A stretch of DNA of 64,000 nt from JADJAH01 sp964615795 (GTDB taxonomy: Bacteria > Bacteroidota > Ignavibacteria > Tepidaquicellales > Tepidaquicellaceae): assembly GCA_964615795.1 (NCBI GenBank), contig CAZTQR010000001.1:1-64000 (forward strand), in the 5' to 3' direction. The notes beneath the pieces are model-generated. The model searched no databases, had not been told where the DNA came from, and worked only from the letters and a program-made list of their open reading frames with translations. This document shows, piece after piece, positions 17,758 to 26,396 of the stretch. Position 1 is the first letter of the stretch; every line of letters begins with the position of its first letter. The translations under genes and the position numbers were made by a program.

Positions 17758-18598
17758 ATCTTACCAGTAAGTTTACAACAAACACAAGGAAGATCAGAAC
17801 AAACGCACCGGCCCATGCCTGCCTGTGCCACTCCTCATACGGCGATATCGCATAAGAGAATATCTGCAGAGGCAATGCAGCCATCGGCTGATCAATGGAT
17901 GTCTGCCAGAATGAATTTCCGAACGAAGTGAATAGCAACGGGGCAGTCTCACCTGCCGCACGGGCTATAGCAAGCAGAATGCCTGTGATAATTCCGGACG
18001 ATGCTGTTTTAAGAACCACAAAAAGTGAGGTCTTCCATCTTGAAACTCCCAGAGCGAGAGAAGCTTCTCTCAGAGTCTGAGGAACAAGTCTGAGCATTTC
18101 CTCCGTCACTTTCGTTATTGTGGGTATCATCAGTATTCCCAGTGCAAAGCCGCCTGCAAGTGCCGAGAATCTTTTCATCGGAAGTACAATAATTCCGTAA
18201 GCAAAAATGCCGACAATTATGGACGGAATTCCGCTTAGGACATCAGTAGTGAATTTCACGATCGTGGATACAAAACTCTTGGAGTATTCAGATACGTAAA
18301 TGCCTGCAAGTATTCCGACCGGTATTCCGACAAGGCTTCCGAGGCCTATGAGGATTATACTTCCGACAATCGCATTGGCCATCCCGCCGCCGGTTTCTCC
18401 AACCGGCTTAGGAAGCTGAGTGAAAAAGTCGACATTTACTGACGACAATCCCGATTTGGTTGTGTAGAAGAAGATGTACAGGAGCGGAAGTATTGTCACA
18501 ACTCCTGCTATGATGCAGAGAGAGATCATCAGGGAATTGGCGAACTTTCTCCTTGCAAGATTTTTCGGGGGGCCATATACCTTTGCAGGAGTGCTCAT
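17726..18598 (-). CDS. pstA: Phosphate ABC transporter permease PstA
   Basis: Inner-membrane permease subunit, 290 residues with about six membrane helices. The BPD-transport (EAA) loop lies in LRLVPQTLREASLALGVSRWKTSLFVVL near residues 165-192. GIPSIIVGIFAYGIIVLP is a PstA-typical helix. It overlaps pstC by four bases and pstB by 32 bases, so the three are translationally coupled. With PstC it forms the channel through which PstS-delivered phosphate crosses the membrane. The N-terminus has a short basic cytoplasmic region. Confidence 0.95.
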   Translation of the reverse strand: MSTPAKVYGPPKNLARRKFANSLMISLCIIAGVVTILPLLYIFFYTTKSGLSSVNVDFFTQLPKPVGETGGGMANAIVGSIILIGLGSLVGIPVGILAGIYVSEYSKSFVSTIVKFTTDVLSGIPSIIVGIFAYGIIVLPMKRFSALAGGFALGILMIPTITKVTEEMLRLVPQTLREASLALGVSRWKTSLFVVLKTASSGIITGILLAIARAAGETAPLLFTSFGNSFWQTSIDQPMAALPLQIFSYAISPYEEWHRQAWAGAFVLIFLVFVVNLLVRYVTRSKYGAS

Positions 18599-19431
18599 GC
18601 GTTTCGGGTTACGCTGTAGATTAACAGCCGTGCCAGGGAATTTATGACAAACGTGACTCCGAACAGTATAAGTCCCACCTCAATGAGTGCGCTTATGTGC
18701 AGACTCCCCGATGCCTCCGCGAACTCATTTGCAATCACCGATGCCATTGAATAAGCAGGTTCAAACAGCGAAGCCTTGATCTGTGCCTTGTTTCCGATTA
18801 CCATTGTCACGGCCATTGTCTCCCCTATCGCTCTGCCGAGTCCCAGAACAGCTCCGCCGAGAATTCCGCTCTTTGCATTCAGAAGCGCCATCTTGATGGC
18901 CTCCCATTTGGTTGCGCCGAGCGCGTACGCCGCTTCTCTTTGCGATACCGGAATGGCCTTGAGAACATCTCTTGTTACTGCCGAGATTATCGGCGTGATC
19001 ATGATCGCCAGAATTATGGATGCAGTGAGCAGTCCTGTTCCGTAAATGACCCCCTGAAAGAAAGGCAGAAATCCGAAATAGGTTTGCAGAAAGGGCTGTA
19101 CCGTATTTCTCATGAACGGCGCAAATACAAATATTCCCCAGAAACCGTATATAATGCTTGGGATCGCCGCAAGAATTTCTATGAGAAAACTGAAGGGCGA
19201 ACGGATAGAAGAAGGGGCAATTTCCGAAAGGAAGACCGCAACGCCAATGCTTACCGGCAGTGACAGCAGAAGAGCAAGCATTGAAGAGACAACTGTGCCG
19301 AATATAAAAGGAAGCGCTCCGAATTGCTCGGTAACCGGGTTCCAGTCAGAAGAAAAGATGAAACCGAATCCGAACATCTCCCTGCTCTCGGAGGAATCCT
19401 TGTACATCTCCAGAGCAATGAATATGACCAA
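18595..19431 (-). CDS. pstC: Phosphate ABC transporter permease PstC
   Basis: Second permease of the Pst transporter. The permease core carries IPSIIYGFWGIFVFAPF and the EAA loop IPVSQREAAYALGATKWEAIKMALL. The TTG at 19431 is the last standard start in frame, but it cuts into the first membrane helix. The frame stays open to 19545 and codes for a plausible missing N-terminus (KSRKKAGDIIFENITLIFAL) before the stop at 19548-19546, with no ATG, GTG or TTG there. The true start may be a rare codon (CTG or ATT). Length from the TTG is 278 residues, short for PstC (about 300). Confidence 0.92.
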   Translation of the reverse strand: MVIFIALEMYKDSSESREMFGFGFIFSSDWNPVTEQFGALPFIFGTVVSSMLALLLSLPVSIGVAVFLSEIAPSSIRSPFSFLIEILAAIPSIIYGFWGIFVFAPFMRNTVQPFLQTYFGFLPFFQGVIYGTGLLTASIILAIMITPIISAVTRDVLKAIPVSQREAAYALGATKWEAIKMALLNAKSGILGGAVLGLGRAIGETMAVTMVIGNKAQIKASLFEPAYSMASVIANEFAEASGSLHISALIEVGLILFGVTFVINSLARLLIYSVTRNA

Positions 19432-19578
19432 TGCAGATACTATCAGCGCAAATATCAGCGTGATATTCTCGAAGATAATGTCACCGGCCTTCTTCCTGCT
19501 TTTAATTTCCTTATAAGATGTTCCGGTATCCAGAGGCAGTTTCAGTTAATTGTTTTGGCAGAAGACAATTGTTGCCGT

Positions 19579-20628
19579 TTACGGCACTGCAATTTTATTC
19601 ACCTTCTGCATTGCTTTTTCAATCACAACTTTCGGAAGCGGAGCATAACCAAGCTCAGATGCAAAGCTCTCTCCTGATGACAGCGCCCATGTCAGGAACT
19701 CCTTAAGCACCTTTCCTTTGAAAGCATCCTTCTGCTTTTCGTAAACGAGCAGATAAGTGTAGCTTGAGATAGGATAGGATTCCTTACCCCTGGCATTTGT
19801 TATGGACAATCTCAGATCATCCGGCATTTCTGCGACCGACTGTTCGGCCGCTTTTGTAAGGGCTTCAAGTGATGGCTTAACAAATTCACCTTCCGCATTC
19901 TTCACAAGAGCGTACTGAAGCTTGTTTTGAAGAGCATATACGAGCTCAACATATCCGATGGAATACTCAAGCTGTTTCACAAGACCTGTAACTCCTTCGT
20001 TTCCCTTGCCTCCCTGCCCTACCGGGAACTTCACATCCTTTGCAACTCCGACCTTTGACTTCCATTCCGGGTTTACCTTTCCGAGAAAATCAGTAAAAAC
20101 ATAAGTAGTACCGCTTCCGTCCGTTCTGTAGCATACAATTATATCTTTGTCCGGAAGGCTTATTCCGGGATTTTCTTTCGCAATCATCGGATCGTTCCAC
20201 TTTTTGATCGTCCCCATGAAAATGCCTGAGATTGCTTCCGGGGTTAGATTAAGTTCTTTGGAAAGACCCGGTACATTGTATGTAAGCACAACTGAACCAA
20301 TCACCGTTGGAATATGGATAATGCTGTTGCTGTTCTTCTCATTGGCCTTCCTGATCTCCTCTTCAGACATCGGGCTGTCAGTGGCTCCGAAATCAACCGT
20401 TCCTTCTGTGATCTGCTTTATTCCGCCGCCGCTTCCGATGGACTGATAGTTGATCTTTGCATCCTTGTTTATCTTGGCATATTCGTTGAACCACTTTGAA
20501 TACAATGGGTAAGGGAACGTTGCACCCGCACCGTTCAATTGAGATGTCTTTGGAGCTTCGATCTTTTCATTCTTCCCGCATGACGCAAACAACACTAAAC
20601 AAAAAATTAACACTACTACTTTATTCAT
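19579..20628 (-). CDS. pstS: Phosphate-binding lipoprotein PstS
   Basis: Periplasmic phosphate-binding protein feeding PstCAB. Lipoprotein signal KVVVLIFCLVLFASCGK with the acylated cysteine; mature motifs include LNGAGATFPYPLYSKWF, IGSGGGIKQI and RTDGSGTTYVFTDFL, which carry phosphate-contacting residues in the family. I chose the ATG at 20628 (349 residues) over the ATG at 20658. The ten extra residues of the longer form are not signal-like, and they would lie across the promoter-like TATTTTTG. The gene is first in the pst operon, about 30 bases before the pstC open frame, and sits under a PHO-box-like repeat. Confidence 0.95.
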   Translation of the reverse strand: MNKVVVLIFCLVLFASCGKNEKIEAPKTSQLNGAGATFPYPLYSKWFNEYAKINKDAKINYQSIGSGGGIKQITEGTVDFGATDSPMSEEEIRKANEKNSNSIIHIPTVIGSVVLTYNVPGLSKELNLTPEAISGIFMGTIKKWNDPMIAKENPGISLPDKDIIVCYRTDGSGTTYVFTDFLGKVNPEWKSKVGVAKDVKFPVGQGGKGNEGVTGLVKQLEYSIGYVELVYALQNKLQYALVKNAEGEFVKPSLEALTKAAEQSVAEMPDDLRLSITNARGKESYPISSYTYLLVYEKQKDAFKGKVLKEFLTWALSSGESFASELGYAPLPKVVIEKAMQKVNKIAVP

Positions 20629-20645
20629 TTGTGTTTTGTTTTCTT

Positions 20646-20653
20646 CAAAAATA
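20646..20653 (-). promoter_or_regulatory. Candidate -7 promoter element of pstS
   Basis: TATTTTTG on the minus strand matches the Bacteroidota -7 consensus TAnnTTTG. It lies 17 bases before the preferred pstS ATG (20628). No TTTG is present at the expected -33 position; instead the PHO-box-like repeat lies 21 bases upstream, as expected for an activator-dependent promoter. Confidence 0.45.
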
Positions 20654-20673
20654 CCCAATTTGAATGTCTGTCT

Positions 20674-20692
20674 TTGTAAACAAATTGTAAAC
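20674..20692 (-). promoter_or_regulatory. PHO-box-like direct repeat upstream of pstS
   Basis: Two identical eight-base units (TTGTAAAC on the plus strand, at 20674-20681 and 20685-20692) are spaced exactly 11 bases start to start. On the minus strand this reads TTTACA-N5-TTTACA, the same layout as Bacillus PhoP sites (TTnAnA-type repeats with five-base spacers) and the same 11-base period as E. coli PHO boxes. It lies just upstream of the -7 element. Phosphate-starvation control by a PhoB/PhoP-type regulator is inferred. Confidence 0.55.
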
Positions 20693-20700
20693 TGACCTTC

Positions 20701-20739
20701 TTAAAAACAAAAAGCCCGGCACTCACGCGAATGCCGGGC
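20701..20739 (-). terminator. Rho-independent terminator after the first anchor-B T9SS gene
   Basis: The stem GCCCGGCA (20714-20721) pairs perfectly with TGCCGGGC (20732-20739) around a 10-base loop. On the minus strand the hairpin is followed by TTTTTGTTTTTAA, a good U-tract. It ends the transcript of the T9SS gene at 20762-22159 and insulates it from the pstS promoter. Confidence 0.8.
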
Positions 20740-20761
20740 CTGAAACTTTCTGCAAACTATA

Positions 20762-22159
20762 TCACTTCACGAGTGTCATCTTCCTTGTTTGTACAAATTC
20801 CCCTGCCTTCAGCTTGTAGAAATATGAACCGCTGGAAAGTCCGTATTTCTGAGCGCTGAATTCAACCTCATAGGTACCTCCGTCTCTTTTGTCATTAAGG
20901 ACTTCTGCAACAAGCTTACCGGACAGATCATAGAGGTTCAGGCTCACTTCTGAATTCTCCGCAATTGAGAACTTTATCTTTGTAGAAGGATTGAACGGAT
21001 TGGGATAATTCTGTTCAAGGCTGAATCCGTCCGGAACTGAAGCTGAATTGCTCTGGCCAATATCCGTAAGCGGAAATGTTGTCTTGAGCACATACAGGCC
21101 CGTCTGCCTGTCTGATGCTATGATCTTTCCCGAAGGGAACATGTAAACTCCCCAGCAGCCATTGTAAGACTCAGCATTGTTTGACGGGTAAGTGTCGTAC
21201 CAGGCCACTTCCTGAGGTGCATCCGGATTGGAGATGTTAAGCACTCTTACGCCTGCTGTATAGTGTGCAACAACAGCGTAATTTCCGTATGTCTCGATAT
21301 TGTGAACAATGGATGTCGTGATGTTTGTGGGTTGCCAGCTTGTTACAAACACGGGGTTGCTTGGATTTTCAACATTCCAGACCTTAAGCCTGAAAGGTGC
21401 GTTCCCGATCTCATCGGTGACAAAGAGTCTTTTTCTGTTAGAAGAAAGAGCAGTATTGTGAGGACCTGAACCGGGCAGATTCTGAAAAGTCCTGATTGTT
21501 GTCATCGAGTTCTTGTTTCTTGCATCAATTATTGACACTTCTTCGTCGAAGATATTCGCCGCCCAGATCGTGTCGTTTTCAACCCTGCAATCATGCACAT
21601 ATAAAGAAGTCCATTTGCCTTTCAGCACGGGAGTCTCCGGGTCAACGGTCAGATCGAGAATTGCAATTCCGCCGTTTTGTACGAAACTGGAATTTGCACC
21701 GCTGAGGTAAAGGTATGGACCCGACTGAGAGATCGTGTGAGTGGTGGTGTGGCCTGTTGCGTTGAATTTCTTTACAAACCTGACGGAGTCAGGAAGGTAC
21801 TGAAGGTCAACTATCTGAATCCCGCTGTTAGAAGCTTCGGAAACTATGTATGCATAATGAGAGTAAGTCTTCATTTCTCTCCAGTCAGAAACCGGTCCTT
21901 TCAGGAAGTCTACTTCCCTTATGTTTGCCGAATCCGTAATATCAACGAAAGCTGTTCCGCTGTCACAGCCGAGAATTGCATACTCCCTGCCGTCCGGAGC
22001 CCTGTAGCCCCACAGTGCCGAATATGCCGCTCCCTGAGACACGGGATGCTGATTGAGCGCTCTCAGCAAATACATGTTCTGATTTGGAAGCTGTGCTTCT
22101 GCAGATGCCGAAAAGAGAAGCCCGGCAAGTATCAGTAAGTATTTGATTTGTTTCTTCAT
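20762..22159 (-). CDS. Choice-of-anchor B-type secreted protein with T9SS sorting domain (copy 1)
   Basis: A 465-residue exported protein: signal peptide (residues 1-22), a beta-propeller-like region built of LVIVD-type repeats (for example GGIAILDLTVDPETPVLKGKW, GVRVLNISNPDAPQEVAWY), and a C-terminal type IX sorting domain with SLEQNYPNPFNPSTKIKFSI and a final KMTLVK. Proteins of this form are secreted and anchored at the cell surface; their ligand is unknown. It is a close paralogue of the gene immediately upstream (15-base gap), sharing the opening YSALWGYRAPDGREYAILG and most of the propeller. Transcription ends at a strong terminator at 20714-20739. Confidence 0.88.
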   Translation of the reverse strand: MKKQIKYLLILAGLLFSASAEAQLPNQNMYLLRALNQHPVSQGAAYSALWGYRAPDGREYAILGCDSGTAFVDITDSANIREVDFLKGPVSDWREMKTYSHYAYIVSEASNSGIQIVDLQYLPDSVRFVKKFNATGHTTTHTISQSGPYLYLSGANSSFVQNGGIAILDLTVDPETPVLKGKWTSLYVHDCRVENDTIWAANIFDEEVSIIDARNKNSMTTIRTFQNLPGSGPHNTALSSNRKRLFVTDEIGNAPFRLKVWNVENPSNPVFVTSWQPTNITTSIVHNIETYGNYAVVAHYTAGVRVLNISNPDAPQEVAWYDTYPSNNAESYNGCWGVYMFPSGKIIASDRQTGLYVLKTTFPLTDIGQSNSASVPDGFSLEQNYPNPFNPSTKIKFSIAENSEVSLNLYDLSGKLVAEVLNDKRDGGTYEVEFSAQKYGLSSGSYFYKLKAGEFVQTRKMTLVK

Positions 22160-22174
22160 TTCTGTTTTGGGGTA

Positions 22175-23557
22175 TTATTTTGTTAAGATCATTTTCTTTG
22201 TTTCGGAAAAGTTTGAAGATATTCCTGCTACATCAATTCTGTAGAGATAAGTGCCGCTTGACAAACCGTGCTTAGATGCATCAAAGCTGACTTCATAAAC
22301 TCCGGCATCCCTTCTGTCGCTGAAGAGCCTTGTAACTTCTGCTCCTTTCATGTCATAGATGCTGAGCTTCACATCTGAGTTTTCTTTCAGGGAGAATTTT
22401 ATTGTTGTTGCCGGATTGAACGGATTGGGATAATTCTGCTCAAGTGAAAATGTTTCCGGCATCGCTGAGTTCAATTGAGATGAGCCCGTCATCGGGAAGT
22501 TTGTCTTTATTACAAACAGGCCGTTGCTCATGTCGGAACCGATGATCTTGCCGGATGGAAACATGTACACTCCCCAACAGCCGTTGAAATTATTATTGTT
22601 GTTGTTCGGGTAAGTGTCGTACCAAGCAACTTCCTGCGGTGTTGCAGGATTTGTGATATTGACGATCCTTATCCCGGCTGTGTAATGTGCGATCACGGCA
22701 AAGTTTCCGTAGATCTCCACATTGTGAACAATCGAATTGGTAATTCCTGTCGGCTGCCACTCGGCTACCCTCGTAATTGCAGTAAGGTCTCTGATATCCC
22801 ACACAAAAAGTTTTCCCGCAGGACTGCTGAGCTCATTCGTAGTGAGAATGTAATCACGGTCATCAGTTATCGCGGCGTTGTGGGTAGAAACAGTGCTTGT
22901 CGGGTATGCCTGCCATGAGCGGACCATTTCCAGAGAGCTCTTGTTCGTTGCGTTGATGATTGACATCTTGCCGGTATAAATATTTGCAGCCCAGATAGTA
23001 TCGTTGAGAACACGGCAGTCATGCACATACTCAGTGCTCCATTGTCCGAGCTTCACCGGATTGACCGGATCGGAAACATCAACCACAGTCACTCCCCCGT
23101 TGGCAGTTGCATTTCCGCCATTAAGGAACAGGTAATTTCCTGATTGCGAGATTGAGTGAGTCTTGGTATAGCCTGTATAGCCCCACACAGATACAAGCCT
23201 TACCGAATCGGGCAGGTACTGGAGGTCAATTATCTGCAGTTTGCTGTTGGTTCCCTCTGAAACCACATAAGCGTAATGAGAGTATGTTTTCATTTCTCTC
23301 CATCCGCTGTTAATGCCGGACACGAAATCAACTTCCCTTATGTTCGCCGAATCCGTGATATCGACGAATGAAGTTCCGGTTTGCGTTCCGAGAATCGCAT
23401 ACTCTCTTCCATCGGGAGCTCTGTAGCCCCAGAGAGCCGAATAGCTCGAGTAACTGTCAATGTTTCGGAGCAGGTATGTGTTCTGGTTTGGAAGCTGTGA
23501 GATTGCCTGATGTGAAAAAAACAGAAGTAAGGCGGCGCAGAGCCACGATCTTGTCAT
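22175..23557 (-). CDS. Choice-of-anchor B-type secreted protein with T9SS sorting domain (copy 2)
   Basis: A 460-residue paralogue of the downstream gene. Signal peptide (about residues 1-20), LVIVD-type propeller repeats (GVTVVDVSDPVNPVKLGQW, GIRIVNITNPATPQEVAWY), then a type IX sorting domain with SLEQNYPNPFNPATTIKFSL ending KKMILTK. It is first in a two-gene unit whose members probably arose by tandem duplication. The 206 bases between its start and the tRNA would hold its promoter. Cell-surface or secreted location is inferred from the sorting domain; no catalytic motif is visible. Confidence 0.88.
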   Translation of the reverse strand: MTRSWLCAALLLFFSHQAISQLPNQNTYLLRNIDSYSSYSALWGYRAPDGREYAILGTQTGTSFVDITDSANIREVDFVSGINSGWREMKTYSHYAYVVSEGTNSKLQIIDLQYLPDSVRLVSVWGYTGYTKTHSISQSGNYLFLNGGNATANGGVTVVDVSDPVNPVKLGQWSTEYVHDCRVLNDTIWAANIYTGKMSIINATNKSSLEMVRSWQAYPTSTVSTHNAAITDDRDYILTTNELSSPAGKLFVWDIRDLTAITRVAEWQPTGITNSIVHNVEIYGNFAVIAHYTAGIRIVNITNPATPQEVAWYDTYPNNNNNNFNGCWGVYMFPSGKIIGSDMSNGLFVIKTNFPMTGSSQLNSAMPETFSLEQNYPNPFNPATTIKFSLKENSDVKLSIYDMKGAEVTRLFSDRRDAGVYEVSFDASKHGLSSGTYLYRIDVAGISSNFSETKKMILTK

Positions 23558-23763
23558 TGCACGAAATTAATCTTAAGAAAAAGTTCTGTAAAAATAGAAA
23601 AATCCGTTTTCAATTTCCAACTTTTGTTATTAGAGCCCGAAAAATTGTATACAAAAACCTTGATTCAGGTCTGTAATCGAAACTCTCCAGGTTTTCATGC
23701 AGATACGCCGAGATTAACATTGAAGTAAAGAAAGCAATGAGATAACTTGCACATCAAATATCC

Positions 23764-23835
23764 GCCCCTGTGGTGTAAAGGATAGCACAAAGGTCTTCGG
23801 AACCTTTGGTCAGGGTTCGAATCCTTGCAGGGGTA
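23764..23835 (+). tRNA. tRNA-Arg, anticodon UCG
   Basis: A 72-base cloverleaf: acceptor GCCCCTG / CAGGGGT (seven pairs including one G-U), D-arm GTGT...GCAC with a GG-containing loop, anticodon stem AAGGT/ACCTT around loop CTTCGGA (anticodon TCG after U33), a short variable loop, and T-arm CAGGG-TTCGAAT-CCTTG. The discriminator is A and CCA is not encoded. UCG reads CGA (and possibly other CGN) arginine codons. It stands alone, convergent with priA, whose stop is nine bases away. Confidence 0.93.
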
Positions 23836-23844
23836 CAAATCTTG

Positions 23845-26340
23845 TCACATAAGGTTAACGGCATCCACGTCAATTGACACCTCTGCGTCGTGATGCCTTG
23901 CCGCAGGATCTTTCCTTGCAGACCGCAGGACAGATGCCATGTAACTTCCCGATGCGTCCTTATCCTTCGGAGACCTCAGCATAATGTGAAACCTGTGCCT
24001 GTTATTCAGCTTTGCAAAGAGCGGCTGAACAGGCGGGAAGATCTTCAGGATCCCTCTCTTGTCATACGATTTCAGCAGGTCAAAGAATTTTCTCGCAAGC
24101 TCTGCCGCATACCCAAGATTGGCTGACTTGATCTCTATCAATGCGATCCTGCTGAACGGCGGATACTGAAGTTCTTTTCTCAGCTTTATCTCCCGCGAAT
24201 AGAATCCTTTGTAATCATGATTCTTCACCGCACTGAAAACAAAGTAGTCGGCATGATTTGTCTGTATCAGCACTTCTCCCCTTTTGGAGCTTCGTCCGCT
24301 TCTTCCTGAGACTTGAGTAAGTATCTGAAAAGTCTTTTCCGTTGCCCTGAAGTCGGGGTTAAGCAAACCGATGTCCGCATTTATGACTCCAACAAGCGTT
24401 ACATTCGGGAAGTCAAGCCCCTTTGAGATGATCTGTGTGCCCGTCAGTATGTCTATCTTCCCTTCGTAGAAATCCCGAAGGATCTTCTCATACTTGCTGC
24501 GCGAAGTAAGCGAATCGGAATCAAGCCTAACAATAACTGCTCCTGCAAACAACTTCTTAAGCTCCTCTTCCACCCTCTCTGTACCCGCCCCTTTTGGAGT
24601 TACGGAAGCTGACAGACACTTGGAGCATGTGCCAGTATATGCCCTCGAATATCCGCAGTAGTGGCACCTCAGTTCGCCGAAGGACTTGTGATAAGCAAGC
24701 GCGATACTGCAGTTCTCGCACATTTCCACATTTCCGCATGCCCTGCATTCAAGGTATGAGTGATATCCTCTCCTGTTCTGAAGTATTATGACGTTCTCTT
24801 TATGCGTGAGCCGTTTGCCGATTTCGAGGATCATCTCCTTAGACAAAAACCTGACGCGCGTCTTTGTAATCTTATCGAGTATATCCTTCTCCTCTTCATC
24901 AGTTTCCGGCAATTCCCTGTCGCTGAGATCAACAACTCTTATCTCAGGCAGATCGCTCTCCGAAACTCTTTCTGGCAATGTGAGAAGTTTATACTTTCCC
25001 GTCTCTGCATTGTAGTATGACTCCACCGACGGAGTTGCCGAACCGAGTATTGCAACAGCATTTGCCATGCTTGCCCTGTAAACGGCCGCATCCCTGCCGT
25101 TGTATCTCGGGGATGTGTCCTGCTTGTATGAACTGTCATGCTCTTCATCAACCACAAGGAGTCCGAGGTTTTTGAGCGGAGCGAACAAAGCTGACCTTGC
25201 GCCCACAACCACACAGACCTCGCCGCTTATGATCCTGTCAAATGTATCGAGTCTTTCGCCTTCTGTGAGCTTGCTGTGTATCGCTGCCACCTTTTGGCCA
25301 AATACGGATTTGAACCGGTGAAGAAGCTGTGGAGTAAGTGAGATCTCCGGAACAAGTATGATGGCTGTCTTGCCGGATTCCACACACCGCGAAGCCACCT
25401 TAATATAAACCTCAGTCTTTCCGCTCCCTGTAACACCGTGAAGGAGATATGTCCTGAAACTGCCGAGGTCAACACTTGCAGAGATCTCTTCAAGCGCGGT
25501 CTTCTGATGTTCATTCAGCACTATCTGTTTTCCGGGTTCGTCAAAATGTGACTTGTGTTCCCTCATCTGCCTCTGATCGCGGAGATGCAGTACACCCAGA
25601 AGCTCAAGTCTCCTCAACTGTGCCGAGGTGAGCCCTGATGCTTCGCGGACTTCAGTCTCTTCCGCAACACCCTTTTCCTGAACAAAGTGAACTGCCTGAA
25701 CATACTTGGGAGATCTTAGTTTGTTCTCTTCGATGATCTTTCCGTGCTGTTCAAAATTCTCACCGGCAGAAACAATTAAAACATGCTTTTCAACGGTCGG
25801 CCTGCGGATAGATTCTATCTCATTGATAATTCCCTTTGCCTTAAGATTGTCAAGGTAGCTCTTGAGATTGGACAGTCCGGACCTCCGTTCGATCTGCTTT
25901 GCCGAAAGCGGATTATCGGCAGACTGCATCAGCACTGTGAATATCTCGCCGTAGATCCGGCTTCTGAATTTTGAGGTTTCAAAGATCGACTTTGCATTTT
26001 CTGAGAGGCCATACTTAACGGCTGAACTGATCGCCGCCTTTCTGGGGACACATGAGAACAGCACTTCACCCGGAGGAGCAATGTAATATGAAGATATCCA
26101 TTTGCAGAATGACATAAGCTCGTTGCCTATCACGGGTTCCCTGTCGGTAATGAATTTCAGAGGCTTGACATTTTCAACTCCCGCAGAATCCCTGAGTGAA
26201 ACTATCAGTCCGGTAAGGATTCGCTTGCCGAAACTCACGACAGCTCTCTTTCCGGGTTCCGCCTGTGAGCGCAGGTGTTCGGGCACAGAGTAAGTGTAAA
26301 AAGAATAGAGCGGCAGGTCGAGAGCTATCTCTGCAAACAT
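23845..26340 (-). CDS. priA: Primosomal replication protein N' (helicase PriA)
   Basis: Superfamily 2 DNA helicase that restarts stalled replication forks. The 831 residues show an N-terminal 3'-DNA-binding domain, Walker A GVTGSGKT (302-309), Walker B DEEH (398-401), and a zinc-binding insert with the cysteine pairs CRACGNVEMCENC and CHYCGYSRAYTGTCSKC. The helicase C-lobe motif GTQIISKGLDFPNVTLVGVI follows. Length is slightly above E. coli PriA (732). It is convergent with the tRNA-Arg gene and 56 bases downstream of the symporter gene. Confidence 0.96.
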   Translation of the reverse strand: MFAEIALDLPLYSFYTYSVPEHLRSQAEPGKRAVVSFGKRILTGLIVSLRDSAGVENVKPLKFITDREPVIGNELMSFCKWISSYYIAPPGEVLFSCVPRKAAISSAVKYGLSENAKSIFETSKFRSRIYGEIFTVLMQSADNPLSAKQIERRSGLSNLKSYLDNLKAKGIINEIESIRRPTVEKHVLIVSAGENFEQHGKIIEENKLRSPKYVQAVHFVQEKGVAEETEVREASGLTSAQLRRLELLGVLHLRDQRQMREHKSHFDEPGKQIVLNEHQKTALEEISASVDLGSFRTYLLHGVTGSGKTEVYIKVASRCVESGKTAIILVPEISLTPQLLHRFKSVFGQKVAAIHSKLTEGERLDTFDRIISGEVCVVVGARSALFAPLKNLGLLVVDEEHDSSYKQDTSPRYNGRDAAVYRASMANAVAILGSATPSVESYYNAETGKYKLLTLPERVSESDLPEIRVVDLSDRELPETDEEEKDILDKITKTRVRFLSKEMILEIGKRLTHKENVIILQNRRGYHSYLECRACGNVEMCENCSIALAYHKSFGELRCHYCGYSRAYTGTCSKCLSASVTPKGAGTERVEEELKKLFAGAVIVRLDSDSLTSRSKYEKILRDFYEGKIDILTGTQIISKGLDFPNVTLVGVINADIGLLNPDFRATEKTFQILTQVSGRSGRSSKRGEVLIQTNHADYFVFSAVKNHDYKGFYSREIKLRKELQYPPFSRIALIEIKSANLGYAAELARKFFDLLKSYDKRGILKIFPPVQPLFAKLNNRHRFHIMLRSPKDKDASGSYMASVLRSARKDPAARHHDAEVSIDVDAVNLM

Positions 26341-26396
26341 TGTCTGAAGATGCTGTGCTTGTTTATCAATTCAATAAAATTCCTGCCGGCTTCTGT

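Noticed and set aside
20762..23557. Tandem anchor-B genes as a mobile or phase-variable element
   Set aside because: No transposase, integrase, terminal repeats or recombination sites flank them; tandem gene duplication explains the similarity.
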